Shown: piece by piece, positions 1-7,056 of the stretch | Position numbering within the stretch: position 1 is the stretch's first letter | Layout: each line of letters starts with the position of its first letter | From: a virus | IMG/VR virus record: IMGVR_UViG_3300036791_001068 | Location: 1 to 32,110 of that record | Length of the DNA: 32,110 nt | Direction: 5' to 3' (one strand) | Notes under the pieces: generated by a model | The model's database searches: none | What the model saw: the letters and a program-made list of their open reading frames with translations, nothing else | Told to the model about the DNA's origin: nothing | Position numbers and translations under genes: made by a program

Positions 1-7
1 ATGCAAA

Positions 8-33
8 GGGGGTGCGTTATATACGAGACCCCC
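8..33. repeat. GC-rich inverted repeat at the left edge
   Basis: GGGGGT at 8-13 pairs with ACCCCC at 28-33 around a short AT-rich loop that can itself form a three-base stem. The C run continues to about base 36. To its right, 44-75 is nearly pure A/T with a TAAAAAATTTTTTA palindrome. On the minus strand this follows the last gene, so the A/T palindrome plus T run may act as a weak terminator. The G/C stem could be a packaging or end-related site, but nothing proves it. Confidence 0.45.
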
Positions 34-80
34 CCCTCCCCTTCAAAAAAATTTTATAAAAAATTTTTTATTTTCAAAAA

Positions 81-338
81 TTAAATTTGTAAATTTGATT
101 CATTTGAAAAAACTTTTTTGTAATTTCCTAAAACATTTTCTTTTAGTATTTCATCAATTGCTAATTCTATTGCAACTTCTTGATCAACTTCTGAAAGACT
201 TGTTGACAGCACTGTGATACGTGCCAGCATAGATGGTGTGTTATACCCATGCAATGAGTCGAACACAAACCATTCATTGAACTCAGTGAAAGGATCGTAA
301 GGATTGTCCATAGTTGTAAGCATCACACTATCTACCAT
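81..338 (-). CDS. Small conserved phage protein, function unknown
   Basis: This is an 85-residue acidic soluble protein. The start at 338 is chosen because AAAGGAG lies seven bases upstream; a TTG two codons earlier is open but poorly placed. The N-terminal half carries a TTMDNPYDPF motif followed by FNEWFVFD, and the C-terminal half is a likely helix rich in E and I. I recall short proteins with the pattern 'LTTxDNPYxPF..W..FD' in many gut and Gram-positive phages, without a known role. The start lies two bases past the stop of the RNA-polymerase-like gene, so the two are probably co-transcribed and translationally coupled. No membrane segment or cysteine motif is visible. Confidence 0.8.
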   Translation of the reverse strand: MVDSVMLTTMDNPYDPFTEFNEWFVFDSLHGYNTPSMLARITVLSTSLSEVDQEVAIELAIDEILKENVLGNYKKVFSNESNLQI

Positions 339-340
339 CT

Positions 341-2998
341 TCAATCTCCTTTCAATGCAGTGTCTAGTGTGGTCAGTGATACACCCAACTGTGCTGCTAT
401 CTCTGCTCTAGTGTACCCAGACGCACGCATGGAAGCAGCCCTACGTGTCTTAGCAGGTGTCATCTTGTACACGAACTTGGGCTCAGCATACTTACGTATG
501 ACCTCTATGTCTGTGTTAGTCAGTATCTGTTTAAGCATGTGATCACTGATAGCACCTGATTGAATAGCATCCCACTCTCTAGGTGTGATCTGTACCTGTG
601 CTTCCTTCTTGCTTGCACCCATACGAACACGAGCTTTCTCTAACGATTGAAACTTAATCTTTGTAATCGTTGATTCAGCAAGATTAGGATTAGCATCCCT
701 CTTGGCCTGGACCTCGGCATTCGCAATGACCTGGGCCTGTCTTTCACGAGGCCGGTTTTCTTGGGCTGCCCTTAATTTTGAGGCCAGGCTTTTGTATTCG
801 GGGGCGTATGTTTCTCTAGCAGAGGAGGAGTATTTAAGAGAGGGGGTCTTAACCATAGCTACACGTGAAGCATTAGCCAACGCCTTCAAATCATTGGAGT
901 GCTGCGCATAGATGGCCTCCATACGGGTACCTGATGACAGCTTGTGTGCATCATCAACAACAGCTAGCTGTTCAGTAGGTACTGTCTTTGGCGTACCCTT
1001 TGAAGTCTTTCTACCTGTCTCCACATAGACCAACTTACCAGTCTTTGGATCGATAGGCCCACCATCTTTAGCAGCACGGAGCTTCCTTTGATTAACCCAT
1101 ATTTCAGCTGTTGCTCTGGATAAAAGTGTGCTTGCTCCCTTCCCACTTTTACTAGCCTTCTGATACTCTGCCTGCAACTTTGGTATACCGTTGTCTATCG
1201 CAGACTTGCGGTAATCAAGGTTGTGATTCTCAGCATCAATGACTACCATGGAATGTCGAATGGCTTGAGCTATCTTACTTGGTGGTGCTCCATGAACAGT
1301 CATGTCTGTAATCAAGTTTGTTATACTACCCATCTCAATTTGTTTACGAGCGGGGGTAATTGGCACCATACCTGGATACGCTTTGTACAACTCCTGCGGA
1401 TCAAATCCCTTCAATCCTTCAAGGGCGGGGGTAGATTTAATTTTACCCCTATTGTTTGGAATGACAACAACCGTGTCTCCATCAAAGTCTGCACCAGACA
1501 AACGCTCCGCTACTGAGTGATGAATACCAACGGCATCCTGAGCTTGCCCGAGTAAACCTCGAGCTTCTTTATTTCTATTGTTAACAGTCAACTCGGGAAT
1601 CTCGAATGTTCCACCATGAGGATATCGAATCAAAACTACGCGTTCACCATTATTGTAATTTGGTGCATAGATTTCATCTGGCTTCATCGACGGTACCGGA
1701 AGAATTGTGTGCCATTGTTGACGAGCAGACAAAGCTGCAGCATCCATATGAACGGCAGAGGAATCTGTAGCTTCAGCGAACGCTTGAAGAAGATGTTTCT
1801 TTATCGTCGGATTTGTGAGAGACATGATTCTATTGAAGTCTTCGAGACGACGTTCATAGGTCATATGTAATTGCTCTAATGCAAGACTTGGGTTTTGCTT
1901 AGATAAGAACTGCGACGATAATTTCTTACTCCAATCGGCCCAATTTCCTTCTTCATTAACAATATTCATGGCAGAAATGTTACGCTCTTTCGGAGTTCCT
2001 TTATTTTCGAGTACCTGTCTAGTAACAGCACCAAACGGAAGATCTGGGTCTTCGCTCATTACCTTCATAGCATCGAGTTTGTTACCCGTACTACTTTTCT
2101 TTGTATTGAATTGAAGATCTACACCGGCTGGCATACCTTCTTTGTACATTGCCATACCTTTTAGGTAATGATTATCTCCGACTTGAACACGAACCTGCGC
2201 ATACATCTTACCACCGAGAGTAAGATCTTTCACACCAGGACGAATGAAGATCACTCCGTCAGCTTCACCACCACCTTGATCTTTGTAAATAATTCCAATA
2301 CGCTTAGGATTCACAGGAATCACATCATGAACATTTGCATAACTTCTACCACCACTATCAGAAAACTCTTGAATCTGCCTGATCTTATCCCTATTCTTAT
2401 AAACATCCCCCCTTGTTGTTCCAGGGGGGGTCAAAATTTTCATGTTAGTATCGTGCCTTGTCCCAAGCTGTGGCACCTTGACATTGGTATGTACTCGATA
2501 ACCCTCATCCTCGAGAATAGATACACTAGCCCGAAGCTTTTCTTTACTGATCTTAAGTTTAGCTTCTACTCCATCTCCAACATCAATGTAGGTTTTATTT
2601 GCAACCTCACGACGAAGCATATCAGATGTAGTGATAAGCACGTTCGATTTGTCTGCAGCTCCTGGCTTGAGAAGGGTTCTTACAACCGATTCGTTGATCC
2701 CCATCTCTTTTCCAATTGCAACATTCGACATCCCAGTATTCTTGAGTCTTTGCGCTTGTGAAATCTGCGACTGCTTTTTCGAAGCAGTAGCAAGAGTCCT
2801 GGTTGCACGAAGTTGAGATAAGGTGAGTCCCACTCCTTGTGCAATCTGGGCTTCATTGAGTCCTTGATTCTTCATGTCCTCAACATAATCAAAGAACCCT
2901 TTACTTCTTTGATCAACGTTTCCTCCACTGCCCCACGGGTATCGGCCTGAGCGTCGAAGAATTCCATAATGTAATAAATCATCTTCTTCGATAATCAC
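341..2998 (-). CDS. Putative single-chain two-barrel RNA polymerase (DFDGD type)
   Basis: The protein has 885 residues and a GTG start with AAAGGAGG seven bases upstream. Residues 501-513 read SGADFDGDTVVVI, matching the metal-binding NADFDGD loop of the beta' double-psi barrel of multisubunit RNA polymerases. About 225 residues earlier, LKGMAMYKEGMPAGVDLQFN (279-298) resembles the beta-subunit barrel, which has conserved lysines followed by 'MP..G.P.DI..NP'. Residues 457-470 (IRYPHGGTFEIPEL) sit where beta' has its 'NRaPTLHr' strand. Two helix-turn-helix-like segments lie near the N-terminus (about 46-70 and 84-112) and one ends the protein (857-885). The N-terminus has an HYGILRRSGRYPWGSG motif that I recall from other phage proteins. 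The layout is comparable to the YonO and crAss-phage gp66 single-chain polymerases, so a role in phage transcription is inferred. It overlaps the upstream nuclease stop by four bases. Confidence 0.72.
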   Translation of the reverse strand: MIIEEDDLLHYGILRRSGRYPWGSGGNVDQRSKGFFDYVEDMKNQGLNEAQIAQGVGLTLSQLRATRTLATASKKQSQISQAQRLKNTGMSNVAIGKEMGINESVVRTLLKPGAADKSNVLITTSDMLRREVANKTYIDVGDGVEAKLKISKEKLRASVSILEDEGYRVHTNVKVPQLGTRHDTNMKILTPPGTTRGDVYKNRDKIRQIQEFSDSGGRSYANVHDVIPVNPKRIGIIYKDQGGGEADGVIFIRPGVKDLTLGGKMYAQVRVQVGDNHYLKGMAMYKEGMPAGVDLQFNTKKSSTGNKLDAMKVMSEDPDLPFGAVTRQVLENKGTPKERNISAMNIVNEEGNWADWSKKLSSQFLSKQNPSLALEQLHMTYERRLEDFNRIMSLTNPTIKKHLLQAFAEATDSSAVHMDAAALSARQQWHTILPVPSMKPDEIYAPNYNNGERVVLIRYPHGGTFEIPELTVNNRNKEARGLLGQAQDAVGIHHSVAERLSGADFDGDTVVVIPNNRGKIKSTPALEGLKGFDPQELYKAYPGMVPITPARKQIEMGSITNLITDMTVHGAPPSKIAQAIRHSMVVIDAENHNLDYRKSAIDNGIPKLQAEYQKASKSGKGASTLLSRATAEIWVNQRKLRAAKDGGPIDPKTGKLVYVETGRKTSKGTPKTVPTEQLAVVDDAHKLSSGTRMEAIYAQHSNDLKALANASRVAMVKTPSLKYSSSARETYAPEYKSLASKLRAAQENRPRERQAQVIANAEVQAKRDANPNLAESTITKIKFQSLEKARVRMGASKKEAQVQITPREWDAIQSGAISDHMLKQILTNTDIEVIRKYAEPKFVYKMTPAKTRRAASMRASGYTRAEIAAQLGVSLTTLDTALKGD

Positions 2999-3552
2999 TG
3001 ATTGGCCTCCTTTATGGTCTCGATTTGTCTGTCAAAATCAATTATCACTTCCATAATTTGAGCGATTCTATCTGGGTGGGGTTCAAAAACTCGAATCTCA
3101 TCTCTCTGATAAATCCGAAGTTCAATTTCAATTGTGTAAGGATCTACACCATACTCAAGACAAAACAATGCTGCATAAACCTCAAGTTGCTTCTCTGATG
3201 TATGGGCTATTCCAGTTTTAAGATCGTGTATTCGAAGTTTGTTTCTCCTGAATGAAATACAATCGGCAGTTCCAAAACAATTCTCTGAATAGTAAAGTAC
3301 CTGTTCAGAGGTCATTTTATACGCTATAGCATCATTCACATAAGTTGATAATGCTAAATTCGATTTGGCAAGCTTTACTCCAAGACGGACTGCTTCTGTA
3401 GCAAGAGCGTGAATGTCTGAACCTCTTCTTGCTGCCATTGCAGTATGATAACGAGACTCCAATTTATCATCTGTATAATTCAACCAATGATAGTTGCTGG
3501 GGCTCAAAAAGGCGTGCTTATCTCTTAAGTCCGAATGCGAATTGAAGATCAT
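2995..3552 (-). CDS. PD-(D/E)XK nuclease, RecB/Cas4-like
   Basis: This 185-residue protein carries the core GTADCISFRRNKLRIHDLKT at about residues 94-113. It fits the RecB/Cas4-type nuclease pattern: G-x-x-D, a short hairpin, then D-x-K. A conserved-looking FLSPSNYHWLNYTDDKLE motif near the N-terminus and the QLEVYAALF helix (motif 'Q...YA') after the active site also match this group. Such phage nucleases act in recombination, end processing or host DNA degradation. The ATG at 3552 lies inside the preceding gene (35-base overlap) with only a weak ribosome binding site, so an in-frame start further in is possible. The gene's end overlaps the GTG of the RNA-polymerase-like gene. Confidence 0.75.
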   Translation of the reverse strand: MIFNSHSDLRDKHAFLSPSNYHWLNYTDDKLESRYHTAMAARRGSDIHALATEAVRLGVKLAKSNLALSTYVNDAIAYKMTSEQVLYYSENCFGTADCISFRRNKLRIHDLKTGIAHTSEKQLEVYAALFCLEYGVDPYTIEIELRIYQRDEIRVFEPHPDRIAQIMEVIIDFDRQIETIKEANQ

Positions 3553-3820
3553 CAAGCACCATCTCTTCTATGGCTGGATATATAATTGCACAAAACGACA
3601 TGGCGTTGAACAAATTTACATAATAATCTTGATTTGGTTGTATTTTAGCATTAGAAGAAAGTTTACATTCCAGCATTGCCCACCGGTCACCATAAAGAAT
3701 CAAGATATCAGGAATACCCTGGAAATCTGTTGGATCGGGCCTAAGTATGAATGAAGCTGGAAACATTTTTTTCAACTTCTCAACAAGTTTTCCCTGGTAA
3801 ACCACCTCATTTGGTGACAC
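3518..3820 (-). CDS. Small VRR-NUC-like / Holliday-junction-resolvase-like nuclease
   Basis: This 100-residue protein contains DFQGIPDILILYGDRWAMLE followed by CK, giving the G-x-PD, strand, E-x-K arrangement of minimal PD-(D/E)XK nucleases such as VRR-NUC domains. A GTG start at 3820 is preferred because GGAGG lies five bases upstream; the open frame extends four codons further to a TTG. It is the first gene downstream of a conserved promoter element at 3866-3891 and is followed by a second PD-(D/E)XK nuclease, with which it overlaps. It probably cuts branched or flapped DNA during replication or packaging; the substrate is inferred from family only. Confidence 0.72.
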   Translation of the reverse strand: MSPNEVVYQGKLVEKLKKMFPASFILRPDPTDFQGIPDILILYGDRWAMLECKLSSNAKIQPNQDYYVNLFNAMSFCAIIYPAIEEMVLDDLQFAFGLKR

Positions 3821-3865
3821 GGCCGCCTCCAAAATTTTAAAAAATCAAATATCGAGTTCTCCTTT

Positions 3866-3891
3866 CGTTACAATCCATGTATTTTTTACGA
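3866..3891 (-). promoter_or_regulatory. Conserved promoter-like element upstream of the nuclease operon
   Basis: On the minus strand this reads TCGTAAAAAATACATGGATT followed by GTAACG, a slightly diverged copy of the element found nine times in this window. The -10-like box is TGTAAC. It precedes the two nucleases and the RNA-polymerase-like gene, which run as one overlapping cluster. Confidence 0.6.
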
Positions 3892-3902
3892 CAATATACC
3901 CC

Positions 3903-4289
3903 TTAAGCCTTCAGACCCTCGCACTGCCTTCGAAACGTCTTTAACTCGGGATCATACCGATACCAGCAAACCAAGTCCTCTGTGAGGCTTATAGAGGTGT
4001 CTGGTGGCGATTCGTCGACCGCAGTCATCTTCCCACAATGCGTACACTCCCCACCATCCATAAGAGTCTCGAGTAAACGAAACACAGCTCGCCACGGAGT
4101 TATAGCTCCAGTAGCCTCCCAAACATCATGATCTTTATCTTTGAACTTAGCCCTGGCAATCCAGATAGGGGGGTCTAAAATTTCACCATCATGCCCATCA
4201 CAATATCGAATCTCAAATTGTTTACCACCCATACGTCCTATCATTTCAACAGCCGCAGCAAACTTTTTATCACTTGGATTATGTTTCAT
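3903..4289 (-). CDS. Conserved actinophage-type protein with CxxC motif
   Basis: This 128-residue soluble protein has FEIRYCDGHDGE near residue 25, a central WIARAKF strand region, GGECTHCGKMTAVDE at about 80-94, and VCWYRYDPELKTFRR near the C-terminus. I recall the 'DGG.CTHC....VD...VCWY.YDPEL.TFRR.C' pattern in hypothetical proteins of mycobacteriophages and relatives. The two visible cysteines of CTHC would give only half a zinc site, unless the C-terminal cysteines contribute. The ATG at 4289 is chosen because the protein then begins MKHNP, as in the remembered relatives; a TTG at 4301 is also open. It overlaps the upstream gene by 11 bases, implying coupled translation. Confidence 0.75.
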   Translation of the reverse strand: MKHNPSDKKFAAAVEMIGRMGGKQFEIRYCDGHDGEILDPPIWIARAKFKDKDHDVWEATGAITPWRAVFRLLETLMDGGECTHCGKMTAVDESPPDTSISLTEDLVCWYRYDPELKTFRRQCEGLKA

Positions 4290-4635
4290 CAGACTTCTCA
4301 ATCAGATCATGAGGAAGACTTTCAATATCAGCAAGACTGATTCCACGCCTCGGCTCAAATATACAAATTTTTCCTCCCGGAATATCTTCACGCCATAACA
4401 CGACTGGTTCCCCAATCCATTTCTGTCTACGCATCTCTTCTGAAATGGCGGCTTGAATAAACCCGGCGGCTTCTTCAGGACTTCGGAAACCATACGGAAT
4501 TCTAACCGTCACATCGAATGTTCCCGCATCTCCATATATCCGTTTTCTATCTTGCTCAATTGTCGGTCTCCTTTTTAAAACTCTCTTTTTCTCAACAGGT
4601 TCCTTATCCTGATCTTGATCGTAAACCTCACTCAC
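4279..4635 (-). CDS. Small phage protein of unknown function
   Basis: This 118-residue protein begins with a charged tail rich in D, E, K and R (about residues 1-35). A compact domain follows, with FDVTVRIPYGF, a predicted helix (SPEEAAGFIQAAISEEMRR) and a basic/aromatic strand region (WIGEPVVLWREDIPGGKICI). The GTG at 4635 is chosen because GGAGG sits six bases upstream and the gene then overlaps the end of the HNH-like gene by only eight bases. The open frame runs much further upstream, but that part lies in another frame of the HNH-like gene. I do not recognise the family. It is embedded in a run of overlapping minus-strand genes. Confidence 0.65.
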   Translation of the reverse strand: MSEVYDQDQDKEPVEKKRVLKRRPTIEQDRKRIYGDAGTFDVTVRIPYGFRSPEEAAGFIQAAISEEMRRQKWIGEPVVLWREDIPGGKICIFEPRRGISLADIESLPHDLIEKSDET

Positions 4636-5161
4636 CAATCTCCTCCCATACAATTTCTGTAATTTCAAATACCGACCAATCTGGAAATATCGCTTCTCCG
4701 GTATATGTTGATCTCCAAATTTCTGCAAAAAGCAATCCTTCAGCCATTCCAGCATCAATAATCGAAGGATATGTAATACCTTTTTTAACATTTCGAACCG
4801 GAAGATTCTTAAAATGAGTTGGTTGTTCAGTTCTGAGTTGACGAGAATACAACCAAACATACGATGGAGGACGCGCTACAATGTTTTCTAAGCAAATATT
4901 TGCCTTATTACCATCTAGGACCACCGGATGGGTACAGAGGGCGTTAGACGGCGATATAAAGGCGTCTGAGAGCATTTTAGCAACGCCCATCGTCCGACGG
5001 ACACCGGAATTATCTAAAATTCCCACTTTTAGGTCTCCGAACGGTGTTTTTGAGACTTTCATGTAACAATTTCGACGTTTGTTATAAACTCTTCCGTATG
5101 TGCTAATTTGATAATTTTCAAATCCATAGATGTCTGCCCAATATTCTCTTGATTGATTCAT
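4628..5161 (-). CDS. NUMOD4 / HNH-endonuclease-like protein
   Basis: This 177-residue protein opens with a NUMOD4-type module: EYWADIYGFENYQISTYGRV at about residues 6-25. A stretch resembling the HNH region of homing endonucleases follows (VAKMLSDAFI..., then THPVVLDGNKANICLENI at about 78-95), corresponding to the usual 'HrLVA.aFi...vnHiDgnk.NN..NLEw' pattern. The usual 'NH.D' appears as HPVVLD and the second N as I, so catalytic competence is uncertain. The last 80 residues are not recognisable. TTGGAG precedes the ATG. Genes of this type are often mobile; this one is freestanding and bordered by the large palindrome at 5191-5343. Confidence 0.68.
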   Translation of the reverse strand: MNQSREYWADIYGFENYQISTYGRVYNKRRNCYMKVSKTPFGDLKVGILDNSGVRRTMGVAKMLSDAFISPSNALCTHPVVLDGNKANICLENIVARPPSYVWLYSRQLRTEQPTHFKNLPVRNVKKGITYPSIIDAGMAEGLLFAEIWRSTYTGEAIFPDWSVFEITEIVWEEIGE

Positions 5162-5190
5162 TTTTCTCCAATCTTCGGGCTTTGAGGAGG

Positions 5191-5343
5191 GGCGTCAGAT
5201 TTCGTCAATTGTGGGGTCAAAGACTTTCTATATATTTTTTACCCTTTATACTCTTTCTTTCCTTTACTCATGTACAAAATAGGGTATAGAGGTATAAAAA
5301 TATATAAGAAGTAATAAGACCGAAATGTGTAAAATCTGACGCC
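5191..5343. repeat. 153-bp imperfect palindrome with perfect 12-bp ends, AT-rich centre
   Basis: GGCGTCAGATTT at 5191-5202 is an exact inverted copy of AAATCTGACGCC at 5332-5343. The arms remain similar for about 65 bases each: TATATATTTTT..ACC...TATAC.CT can be read in both arms with one gap. The centre is strongly A/T-rich. A partial third copy of the end sequence (GCGGCAGATTTTTTCG) lies at about 5399-5414, at the end of the helicase gene. The whole 5162-5414 interval has no supportable gene. Candidate roles are a replication origin next to the replication genes, a large hairpin in the transcript, or the remains of a small inverted-repeat element. Confidence 0.75.
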
Positions 5344-5414
5344 ACCCTGTTTTTACTATAATCCCAGGTCAGAGCGTTTTTACCCCTAAAAAGGGCCGCG
5401 GCAGATTTTTTCGA

Positions 5415-6593
5415 TTATTCCTCGTCTTCAAAATATTCCACTTTTTCACCCCATCGCTTCTCATTGAAATTCCTCTTTTCTTGCAAAGCTCTCTTAATTT
5501 CTCGGTCGATTTTTAGACCCGAAACAAAAACGTAGTAATACAACTTAAGATATGCCGCGTTCAATCTGTCGATTCTACCCTGTGCTTGAATGAAATTTTT
5601 GTACGAATAAGTGAGCGAATATAGCACCATTGCATCCGTAGAAGTACATTCCCAAGCCTCAGAACCAGCCAAATATTGCACCAAATACACCCAATTATCA
5701 CCCTCAGGAAGCGGATCTTTACGCTTTCCATTCCATTCTGCCACCAAAATCTCATCATTTAGCCCCCGCAAGATGTCCAATTCATAGTTAAAGTTGTAAA
5801 AAATGATCAATTTAGGATGAATTTTCAGCAATTCCCGCACCATTTCAAGGCGAGAAGGATGCGAATTAGACACACGACGCATCAATCTGAACAACTCGGA
5901 AGCATCTTTTATAGGCCTATCTTCCCACGGATTCCACCTGTTTTTGAAAACAGTTCTGTACAAATTCTTGTCATATCCCATCAACAAATAGTTCAAATAC
6001 CGCTTCGACGAACTCAAATACGGCATCTCCACAAGGATCTCGTCACGCATCAAATGTAACTTCGTCTGATTCAAATAAGCCTTCACTTTTGGGTATTTCA
6101 CAAAGGGCTCATACAAAACATGGCGGCGTTTGAAGTCGGTTATGTTCCTGTAGAACCCGTTTGCGATGAAAACGGGAGCATAATCCAACCACGTATCCCC
6201 GGGCGTAGCAGACAGTAATACCCAATGATTCTCCCGGGCTATTTTGATGAAACTCTTCACCCAAGAACCATTCGAGACCAACCGCTGCTCGTCGAAGATG
6301 AAGAAAGCGTCTTCTATATCCAGATACTTATAGATGTTATTCCACGAGTCTACCTTCAACAATCCAGCCAAGCTCTTCTCGGTACCAATCCCAAACTTTT
6401 GAGCCTCAACCTCCCAATCCAAACTGTCACGCTTCTTTGCGGTGGTGATGACAAAAATCGGACGGGGGGCTTCTTTTTTCATGTAGTACCCCAAGACCGT
6501 AGCGCTCTTACCTACACCGACACCTCCCCAAAGAATTTTCCCACTGCCCAATAACTCAATAGCCTGTAACTGGTGAGGCATCAGCTCGATCAT
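5415..6593 (-). CDS. SF2 (SNF2-like) DNA helicase
   Basis: This 392-residue protein has the motifs of superfamily 2 in order: the Q-motif-like MPHQLQAIELL (5-15), Walker A GGVGVGKSA (23-31), motif II DEQR (101-104), motif III SATP (128-131) and motif VI QAQGRIDR (337-344). It is compact, with no accessory domain visible, and resembles the small SNF2-type helicases that phages use in replication or recombination. The start at 6593 follows a near-perfect AAGGAGGTGATA; the frame is open further upstream but lacks a better site. Its leader is the long structured region at 6620-7056, so its translation or transcription may be controlled by that RNA. Confidence 0.9.
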   Translation of the reverse strand: MIELMPHQLQAIELLGSGKILWGGVGVGKSATVLGYYMKKEAPRPIFVITTAKKRDSLDWEVEAQKFGIGTEKSLAGLLKVDSWNNIYKYLDIEDAFFIFDEQRLVSNGSWVKSFIKIARENHWVLLSATPGDTWLDYAPVFIANGFYRNITDFKRRHVLYEPFVKYPKVKAYLNQTKLHLMRDEILVEMPYLSSSKRYLNYLLMGYDKNLYRTVFKNRWNPWEDRPIKDASELFRLMRRVSNSHPSRLEMVRELLKIHPKLIIFYNFNYELDILRGLNDEILVAEWNGKRKDPLPEGDNWVYLVQYLAGSEAWECTSTDAMVLYSLTYSYKNFIQAQGRIDRLNAAYLKLYYYVFVSGLKIDREIKRALQEKRNFNEKRWGEKVEYFEDEE

Positions 6594-6619
6594 TATCACC
6601 TCCTTCAAAAATTTTATGC

Positions 6620-7056
6620 GTTGTATGGGGATGGGCGGAAAATAGTAGAATCGCAACACTAGCGACCATTACTATTCCCTACCCATCCCCGTCGCGTGAC
6701 TTGCCGAGCCTACAAGCGAACTCGAATCGACTATGGGGCTTGCATATGTCCCATGTCATCACGCCGGTTTTTTGTTTACCTATACCATCAGGTGTGTTAG
6801 CCTGAAGGCGCTCTGTGTGACCTTCACAGTCATGCTGCGGGCTCCCTGACGCTTGGCTACATCAGCCGGAGAGGCGTCCAGGATGAAACCTCTCCTTATC
6901 TCCCGCAACCGCATTGGGCTTAAGCTGATTTATCGTCGCCCAATCGACGCTCCACTCGCTTCAAGATCGGGTGTGGGCTCCCTCATCGTCGTACACAAAA
7001 GACGTGAGCCGGGTGGCGTGAGCACCCTTCATCTCCCACAAAATAAAAATGAGAAG
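6620..7056 (-). ncRNA. Candidate large structured RNA or structured 5' leader
   Basis: About 440 bases lack a convincing gene but fold, on the minus strand, into many complementary stems. ATTGGGC (6938-6944 as read on minus) pairs with 6913-6919. TGCGGG/CCCGCA (6902-6907 with 6836-6841) encloses GGAGAGG/CCTCTCC (6889-6895 with 6868-6874) and a GGCT/AGCC hairpin. CTGTG/CACAG forms a small hairpin. TCAGG/CCTGA joins 6801-6805 with 6788-6792. GCGTGA/TCACGC (6759-6764 with 6694-6699) encloses GACATGGG/CCCATaGTC (6750-6757 with 6729-6737) and CGAG/CTCG. A 21-bp hairpin at 6627-6690 ends it. The conserved promoter at 7071-7100 points into it, and it ends just before the helicase ribosome binding site. 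I could not match it to a named RNA class. Confidence 0.62.
6627..6690 (-). repeat. Long near-perfect hairpin upstream of the helicase gene
   Basis: GGGGATGGG...AATAGTA at 6627-6647 pairs with TACTATT...CCCATCCCC at 6670-6690, giving arms of 21 bases with about four mismatches. An inner TCGC/GCGA stem extends it. It forms the 3' end of the candidate structured RNA. It is not followed by a clean T run, so it is more likely an RNA structural element or a processing/stability stem than a simple terminator. Confidence 0.7.

Noticed and set aside
5350-5375. A promoter-like GGGATTATAGT upstream of the HNH-like gene
   Set aside because: The match to the conserved element is limited to the -10 region with wrong spacing to any CGC block, so it is too weak to list.
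6700-6740. A T-loop-like string on the minus strand (GTCGATTCGAGTTC) suggesting a tRNA
   Set aside because: The flanking bases do not form a five-base T stem in the tRNA register, and no acceptor stem or anticodon arm could be assembled. It fits better as part of the three-way junction.
6780-6914. A 44-codon minus-strand frame with ATG inside the structured region
   Set aside because: There is no ribosome binding site before the ATG, and the frame coincides with the strongest stems. It is kept only as the main alternative explanation for the structured RNA.
6620-7056. Group I intron or tmRNA
   Set aside because: I could not find the conserved intron core strings, an interrupted host gene, or a tRNA-like domain with a tag reading frame.
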